DNA from: Muribaculum sp.
GTDB lineage: Bacteria > Bacillota > Clostridia > Lachnospirales > Lachnospiraceae
Assembly: GCA_023663505.1 (NCBI GenBank)
Contig: JAMPHH010000061.1
Coordinates: 1-20,349, forward strand
Direction of reading: 5' to 3'
DNA length: 20,349 nucleotides
A program made the position numbers and the translations under genes. Every line of letters begins with the position of its first letter. Positions within the stretch are counted from its first letter, which is position 1. Below the pieces are notes generated by a model that saw only the letters and a list, made by a program, of their open reading frames with translations, did no database searches and was not told the DNA's origin. Positions 17,201 through 20,349 of this stretch are shown here, one piece after another.

Positions 17201-17244
17201 GTGGGTTCTATCCCCAGAATCAGAAAACATTCCGTAATCTCCAT
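14233..17244 (-). CDS. Large TPR protein with degenerate J-like N-terminus, HscC partner
   Basis: The 1003-residue soluble protein has an N-terminal J-domain-like segment (about 1-55): MEITECFLILGI, then IKNAYREKLAVTNPEDDPEG and FKRLRAAYEEAC. The helices align with a J domain, but the HPD triplet is replaced by Asn33-Pro34-Glu35. The rest is an alpha-helical solenoid of TPR-like repeats; a clear one is about 660-700 (YEKALLDEPANPYIHDAMGRIYMVQGNFEQALI). Near the C-terminus a cysteine cluster CALCSFCQMPLC (Cys943, 946, 949, 954) suggests a metal site. No signal peptide or membrane helix is seen. It lies directly upstream of hscC (36-base gap) with AGAGGA 12 bases before its ATG. Family knowledge of HscC/DjlC suggests it recruits or regulates HscC; whether it stimulates the ATPase without HPD is unknown. 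Confidence 0.8.
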   Translation of the reverse strand: MEITECFLILGIEPTKDEGLIKNAYREKLAVTNPEDDPEGFKRLRAAYEEACVYARRGDDKDTPAERDTTPSGLWVERAGEIYANIKTRQQGELWQELFDDEIFQALEEEENCRLKLLRYLMDHFRLPTEIWKLLNEKMNLVGDAGRLRESFPVEFINFVVNRCERGEDIEFDLFEGAEDAEYDLFINYYDNCWQALQEENLSEAERLLDEAAGLHIYHPAMEVCRGSLLYAQGKKEEAASFMRALRDKYPKDAMVCYNTAETLWKLGKRDESAEIYLGLKAENEKHYMANVRLVEWYYDNGKYIDAKKCAEAVLSAGADDEFMELLTKVNSKLERDMELKWRTEKDWESGLELCWCYLQDGKNSKGLRLAREIEELITPERKAEYHGLLAKLLVEMADYAAALEMSQRWEKLLEEKLLTDETEEEKEKDQDRIRQAHMIRMQCHKSIGYTQKEHFNAAIKEIEAVETGTPRDIGFWLEKAQIYLELEEYEKSLELTSRMIEEYQVYAAAATAMEVYRRQWEAGGVVQNARLCIQTFPNYVRAYDHLGRVYLDLGETEALKELLAEAEKNKIESPYLEAYRYQMKQKPPEVEVLNERLDEFQQNFQNKLYDGETAYFETGLPIITEYLYWYPGPYMLRRRAAFYRSGMQLEKALEDYEKALLDEPANPYIHDAMGRIYMVQGNFEQALISNRKALLYGGKEWYAVSDFQMAKLYMLLGDNEEALYWFRKCEKLGSDEVAYQKSMAVCLGRLGKTEEAIQKLHAYYGKKDGTFYDGYYRSLWELFDTVGETDRALKLLDKWQGELQVVKSKWNFLIPKSTREKKSNESAVDYYSCAGWQALMEGDGKRALESLEQQVKCGEAVSKGESDDGLADMIFAAILYGDEEKGKKYSEKLKLYLNKSSLKAADEFHERPKMKLMAQLLANYYRFSDEQLQELLDSEKDCALCSFCQMPLCQELEGVRILLLIRQGKLDEAKERAARNLEIHPDDQYMRAIQAFWQKRNI

Positions 17245-17279
17245 AAACTCAATTCATCCTCTCGCGTTTATCACAGCCG

Positions 17280-17309
17280 AAAAGAGAGCAGAATAACACT
17301 CCTGCTCCC
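17280..17309 (-). terminator. Weak intrinsic terminator after glyQS
   Basis: On the minus strand GGGAGCAG (17302-17309) pairs with CTGCTCTC (17284-17291), with one G.U pair and a 10-base loop, followed by TTTT (complement of 17280-17283). It lies just past the glyQS stop and would partly separate the recO-glyQS block from the J-TPR/hscC/alaS operon. The short T-run suggests incomplete termination. Confidence 0.5.
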
Positions 17310-17316
17310 CGCCCTC

Positions 17317-18708
17317 CTAAAATGCAAACTTGTCTGCAAAATACGCATCCAAATCCGCAATCGCAATTCGCTCCTGCTCCATGGAATCCCTAAAACGGAC
17401 CGTTACGCAGCCATCTGTCTCAGAATCAAAATCATAAGTCACGCAGAAGGGCGTGCCGATCTCGTCCTGTCTGCGATATCTCTTACCGATATTGCCCCTG
17501 TCATCAAACTCACAATTATACTTCTTGGACAATTCCATAAAAATCTTCTCAGCGCCCTCGTTCAGCTTCTTGGACAAGGGCAGCACGCCGATCTTCACGG
17601 GTGCGAGCGCAGGGTGAAAATGAAGCACTGTCCGCATCTCGCCGCCCTCGAGCTCCTCCTCGTCATATGCGGAGCAAAGGAACGCAAGCACCACGCGGTC
17701 TGCCCCCAGAGAGGGCTCCACAACATAGGGAATATATTTCTCACTGGTCTCGTCATCAAAATAGCTCATATCCTCGCCGGAGGTATTGGCGTGCTGTGTC
17801 AGGTCATAGTCCGTCCTGTCAGCAATCCCCCAAAGCTCGCCCCAACCAAAAGGAAACTCAAACTCAATATCCGTGGTGCCCTTGCTGTAAAAGCAAAGCT
17901 CCTCGGGAGAATGGTCGCGCAGGCGGATTTCCTCCTCCCTGATGCCCAAGGACAAAAGCCAGTCGCGGCAGAACCCTCTCCAATAGGAGAACCACTCCAT
18001 ATCCGTCCCCGGCTTACAGAAGAACTCAAGCTCCATCTGTTCAAACTCTCTTGTACGGAATGTAAAGTTACCGGGTGCAATCTCATTTCTAAACGCTTTA
18101 CCAATCTGACCGATACCGAACGGAAGCTTCTTTCTGGAGGTTCTCTGCACATTTTTGAAATTGACAAAGATCCCCTGTGCTGTCTCGGGTCTTAGGTACA
18201 CGGTGCTCTTGGAATCCTCCGTAACCCCTTGGAAGGTCTTAAACATCAGGTTAAACTGGCGTATATCCGTAAAATTATGTTTGCCGCAGGTAGGGCAGGG
18301 AATCTGCTTCTCTCTGACATAATCCTGCATTTTCTCCTGACTCCAGCCGTCCACGCTCTCGTCCAACGTGATCCCCTGCTCATGACAATAGTCCTCAATC
18401 AGCTTGTCGGCGCGGAAACGCTCGTGACACTCCCTGCAGTCCATCAAGGGATCTGAGAAGCCGCCCAGATGCCCGCTCGCCACCCATGTCTGGGGATTCA
18501 TCAGAATCGCGCAGTCCACGCCCACGTTATGCGGGTTCTCCTGCACGAACTTCTGCCACCAAGCCCTTTTTACGTTATTTTTAAGCTCCACGCCCAGATT
18601 GCCGTAATCCCATGTGTTCGCCAACCCGCCATAAATCTCCGAGCCGGGATAGATAAACCCTCTCGCCTTCGCCAACGCCACGATCTTATCCAATGTCTTT
18701 TCCATCAT
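17317..18708 (-). CDS. glyQS: Glycyl-tRNA synthetase, single-chain dimeric type
   Basis: Class II synthetase that charges tRNA-Gly; cytoplasmic homodimer of the eukaryote/archaea/Firmicutes type rather than the alpha2beta2 type. It has 463 residues. Visible: EIYGGLANTWDYGNLGVELK (25-44), NPQTWVASGHLGGFSDP (71-87), zinc-type cysteine pairs C91-x2-C94 and C138-x2-C141, YLRPETAQGIFVNFKNV (171-187), motif 2 around FRNEIAPGNFTFRTREFEQ (206-224), and motif 3 EPSLGADRVVLAF. The ribosome binding site AGGAGG lies 6 bases before the ATG at 18708 and 9 before an adjacent ATG at 18705, so either may be used. It starts 12 bases after the lipoprotein stop, which leaves no space for a T-box. A weak terminator follows. 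Confidence 0.97.
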   Translation of the reverse strand: MMEKTLDKIVALAKARGFIYPGSEIYGGLANTWDYGNLGVELKNNVKRAWWQKFVQENPHNVGVDCAILMNPQTWVASGHLGGFSDPLMDCRECHERFRADKLIEDYCHEQGITLDESVDGWSQEKMQDYVREKQIPCPTCGKHNFTDIRQFNLMFKTFQGVTEDSKSTVYLRPETAQGIFVNFKNVQRTSRKKLPFGIGQIGKAFRNEIAPGNFTFRTREFEQMELEFFCKPGTDMEWFSYWRGFCRDWLLSLGIREEEIRLRDHSPEELCFYSKGTTDIEFEFPFGWGELWGIADRTDYDLTQHANTSGEDMSYFDDETSEKYIPYVVEPSLGADRVVLAFLCSAYDEEELEGGEMRTVLHFHPALAPVKIGVLPLSKKLNEGAEKIFMELSKKYNCEFDDRGNIGKRYRRQDEIGTPFCVTYDFDSETDGCVTVRFRDSMEQERIAIADLDAYFADKFAF

Positions 18709-18720
18709 CTCACTCCTCCT

Positions 18721-19362
18721 CTATTTGTCAAGCACAATGATCACGGGATATTCCTTCTCGGACACCCCCGCCGTGTCAATGCTTCCATCGTCCAGTGCCT
18801 TTGCGCTCTCGCTGATATACGCAACCTTATAGGGAGCGTAGACCTTGGTCGGCTCCGACAGTAAAATCACATGCTTTTGCGCCATGCCGCTGATATCTGC
18901 GGAGACAATGCTTTGATCCCCCTTTGTATCATAAAGCACCTGATTCAACTTGTCAAAATGATACCCGTCCTGCTCAGCCTCCGCCACGGTTCCATAGAAA
19001 AAGCTGTTTCCGCTGTACTCCGCATAAGTCTGCGCCCCATCGCAGAGGAAGGTCACGACCACGGTATTCTCATCACCCTCAAGCGACTCCACCCGCTCCA
19101 AGGTCACAGGCGTCACATCTCCCTTCTGGTTCGCAGTGTTATACGCCGCGGCTTCCTCCTGCGCCAGCTTCCTGAGGTTGTCCAAGGTATGAAATTCTCT
19201 GTCAAAGACGCCCACTATATGGGTGGTGACAGTCCCCTTCTTGTCAATGACAAGGCTGTTGGTCTCCACGGTCTCCGGCGCCTTCGCCGCGCCGCAGCCC
19301 GCAAGCATCAGCATACATACTGCGAAGCAAGCCATCACTTTTCTGTTATGTAGTCCCGCCAT
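18721..19362 (-). CDS. Lipoprotein of unknown function
   Basis: The 213-residue secreted lipoprotein has a lipoprotein signal peptide: short basic N-terminus (HNRK), hydrophobic core ACFAVCMLML, and lipobox LAGC with Cys23 as the lipidation site. The mature part begins GAAKAPETVETNSLVIDKKGTV. It is predicted to be mixed alpha/beta, with no enzyme motif I recognise; its end (DTAGVSEKEYPVIIVLDK) is hydrophobic but not a membrane helix. I cannot assign a function. The ribosome binding site AAGGAG is 8 bases before the ATG. It lies between recO and glyQS, with only 12 bases to glyQS, so the two are probably co-transcribed. Confidence 0.85.
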   Translation of the reverse strand: MAGLHNRKVMACFAVCMLMLAGCGAAKAPETVETNSLVIDKKGTVTTHIVGVFDREFHTLDNLRKLAQEEAAAYNTANQKGDVTPVTLERVESLEGDENTVVVTFLCDGAQTYAEYSGNSFFYGTVAEAEQDGYHFDKLNQVLYDTKGDQSIVSADISGMAQKHVILLSEPTKVYAPYKVAYISESAKALDDGSIDTAGVSEKEYPVIIVLDK

Positions 19363-19382
19363 CTAAAATCTCCTTACTCTCT

Positions 19383-19414
19383 GGTCTTATCTCTGAGCTT
19401 AATTGAGACAGACC
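19383..19414 (-). other. Hairpin in the recO-lipoprotein gap
   Basis: Minus-strand GGTCTGTCTC pairs with GAGATAAGACC: a 10-bp stem with one bulged A and one G.U pair, 11-base loop, about 20 bases before the lipoprotein ATG. No T-run follows, so it is more likely a leader hairpin or processing signal than a terminator. Confidence 0.35.
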
Positions 19415-19465
19415 ATACCGCAGCTGCTTGGAACCCCATTTTTCACAGTTGCACCATATCCGATT

Positions 19466-20116
19466 CTAACACAGAGTTTTAAGTATTTCAAGACTTTTGA
19501 AATCATGATTCAAAAAGCGTTTGGCATATTCCGCCGCAATTTTCTGCAATTGCGCCAAAACTTCGTCCGTTACCGTGAAGGTGTAAAGTTTTTCCACGGG
19601 GCTTGCCGCGATATATTGCAGGGCGTATACTGTGGACTCCAAAAGCTCCCCGTCCCGCGGAATGCCCGGGAATTCGCCGTTGACCGCGATCGCCTTCAGC
19701 TCAAAAATACATTTCACCAGAGGGTTGGGCAGGGAATCCGCCATGACCGCCTTGAGCGACTGATACAAAAGCTTTAGCATCTCTTTCTCGTCATTATTTT
19801 CTCTGGTATAGAAATCCGCCACCTCGGTAAAATACATTCCGTAATAGGCTCCCACATAATCCGTCATCAATTCCTCAAAATAATTGGTGATCTCCGCCTC
19901 CGTCATGGTATAGGAATTGCGCCCCACATAGAGCTTGAACGTGCCGAATGCAAAGAGGTTGGTTGCCGCCGCCAGACGGCTGCAAGACTTCCTCGCCCCT
20001 CTCGCAAAGGCGGAGAGCTTCCCCCGCTCGCGGGTGAGCAGGCACACCCTCCTGTCATATTCTCCCATGGGAGACTGCTTTAAAATCATCCCTGTCACTT
20101 GTATGAATTCCTGCAT
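19466..20116 (-). CDS. recO: DNA repair protein RecO
   Basis: Mediator that helps load RecA onto SSB-coated single-stranded DNA in the RecFOR pathway and can anneal complementary strands. It has 216 residues, somewhat short for the family (usually about 240-260). The N-terminal OB-fold part reads VTGMILKQSPMGEYDRRVCLLTRERGKLSAFARGARK, typical of RecO; the helical C-terminal domain follows, with FELKAIAVNGEFPGI. The four zinc-binding cysteines present in some RecO proteins are absent: after NGEFPG there is no CxxC. Its 5' end overlaps the upstream YqzL-like ORF by 62 bases in another frame; the likely ribosome binding site GAGAGAGGGA lies about 13 bases before the ATG. The order small ORF-recO-glyQS fits the era/recO neighbourhood of Clostridia. 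Confidence 0.93.
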   Translation of the reverse strand: MQEFIQVTGMILKQSPMGEYDRRVCLLTRERGKLSAFARGARKSCSRLAAATNLFAFGTFKLYVGRNSYTMTEAEITNYFEELMTDYVGAYYGMYFTEVADFYTRENNDEKEMLKLLYQSLKAVMADSLPNPLVKCIFELKAIAVNGEFPGIPRDGELLESTVYALQYIAASPVEKLYTFTVTDEVLAQLQKIAAEYAKRFLNHDFKSLEILKTLC

Positions 20117-20288
20117 AGCTGCCGTCCATTCCCTCTCTCATTGTGGAATCCCACATTCCCGCCTGATAATCGGACTTGCAGCCAGTGACCATATTCTCCG
20201 GCCGCTGGCTGTCACCTGCTTTATATGATAAATAATCCTCGATCCTGCCCGTATTCTCAAATTGCTTCCAGTAATTCAATGTCTGCAT
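20055..20288 (-). CDS. Small YqzL-like protein overlapping recO
   Basis: The 77-residue small protein has an N-terminus LNYWKQFENTGRIEDYLSYK (4-23), which fits the YqzL pattern known from Bacillus, WK-x-F-x2-TG-x-I-x2-YL-x-(Y/F)K, also encoded directly before recO there. Function of YqzL is unknown to me. The tail after residue 25 (GDSQRPENMVTGCKSD...) is polar, longer than in Bacillus YqzL (under 50 residues) and probably disordered; its last 20 codons overlap recO in a different frame. AGGGGG lies about 10 bases before the ATG, a good site. The position between a presumed upstream era and recO supports it being real. Assignment rests on pattern and context, not on a search. Confidence 0.68.
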   Translation of the reverse strand: MQTLNYWKQFENTGRIEDYLSYKAGDSQRPENMVTGCKSDYQAGMWDSTMREGMDGSYAGIHTSDRDDFKAVSHGRI

Positions 20289-20307
20289 AAATGCTTCCCC
20301 CTCGTAT

Positions 20308-20347
20308 AATAAGTTTATAGCCAGTCAGAACAGGCTATAGACTTATT
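20308..20347 (-). other. 15-position inverted repeat upstream of the YqzL-like gene
   Basis: AATAAGT-T-TATAGCC (20308-20322) pairs with GGCTATA-G-ACTTATT (20333-20347) around a 10-base loop: 14 paired positions plus one centre-of-stem mismatch that is a U.G wobble if read as plus-strand RNA. It lies just before the ribosome binding site of the small ORF and overlaps the region where its promoter should be. It may be the end of the upstream gene's terminator, an operator, or a plus-strand element; the window edge prevents a decision. Confidence 0.4.
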
Positions 20348-20349
20348 CT

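Noticed and set aside
20305..20310. Plus-strand TATAAT as a divergent promoter
   Set aside because: There is no -35-like hexamer at 16-18 bases and no plus-strand gene within the window edge.
1..20349. tRNA, rRNA, CRISPR arrays, insertion sequences with transposase, prophage genes
   Set aside because: No CCA-ending cloverleaf, spaced direct repeats, or transposase/integrase-like proteins were seen on either strand.

Overview
The window looks like chromosomal DNA of a gut-type Clostridia, most likely a member of the Lachnospiraceae. The reasons are the single-chain glycyl-tRNA synthetase, the ATP-type PEP carboxykinase, a YqzL-like ORF ahead of recO, an HscC-type Hsp70 beside a TPR J-domain-like protein, a DUF6056 membrane protein, and Gram-positive ribosome binding sites (GGAGG/GAGGTG). 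This taxonomic placement is an inference from gene content. Every supported gene lies on the minus strand, so transcription runs from high to low coordinates.

From upstream to downstream: (1) 20288-17317 holds a small YqzL-like protein overlapping recO, a lipoprotein of unknown function, and glyQS, followed by a weak terminator. (2) 17244-9847 holds a 1003-residue TPR protein with a degenerate J-like N-terminus, then hscC, then alaS only 12 bases after the hscC stop; this looks like one operon. (3) 9807-5616 holds a relatively AT-rich DUF6056-type polytopic membrane protein, an aldo/keto reductase with two C-terminal 4Fe-4S motifs, and a membrane-anchored D,D-carboxypeptidase. (4) 5615-5037 is the only long gene-free stretch. 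It carries a roughly 225-base palindromic element with two smaller hairpins at its centre, then the thrC promoter. (5) 5036-1 holds thrC with its own terminator, deoC, an Xaa-Pro aminopeptidase, and the first 216 codons of pckA behind a good sigma-A-type promoter.

Most genes are core housekeeping: translation (glyQS, alaS), recombination repair (recO), amino-acid and nucleoside metabolism (thrC, deoC), peptide turnover, cell wall and gluconeogenesis/fermentation. The J-TPR/HscC pair is the most system-like unit: a specialised Hsp70 with a dedicated large partner whose HPD motif is replaced by NPE.

The most unusual non-coding structures are the palindromic element in front of thrC, and two copies of a 26-base hairpin (761-786 and 3426-3451). 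The differences between those two copies keep the stem paired only when read as minus-strand RNA. I saw no tRNA, rRNA, CRISPR array, T-box leader, transposase or prophage gene.
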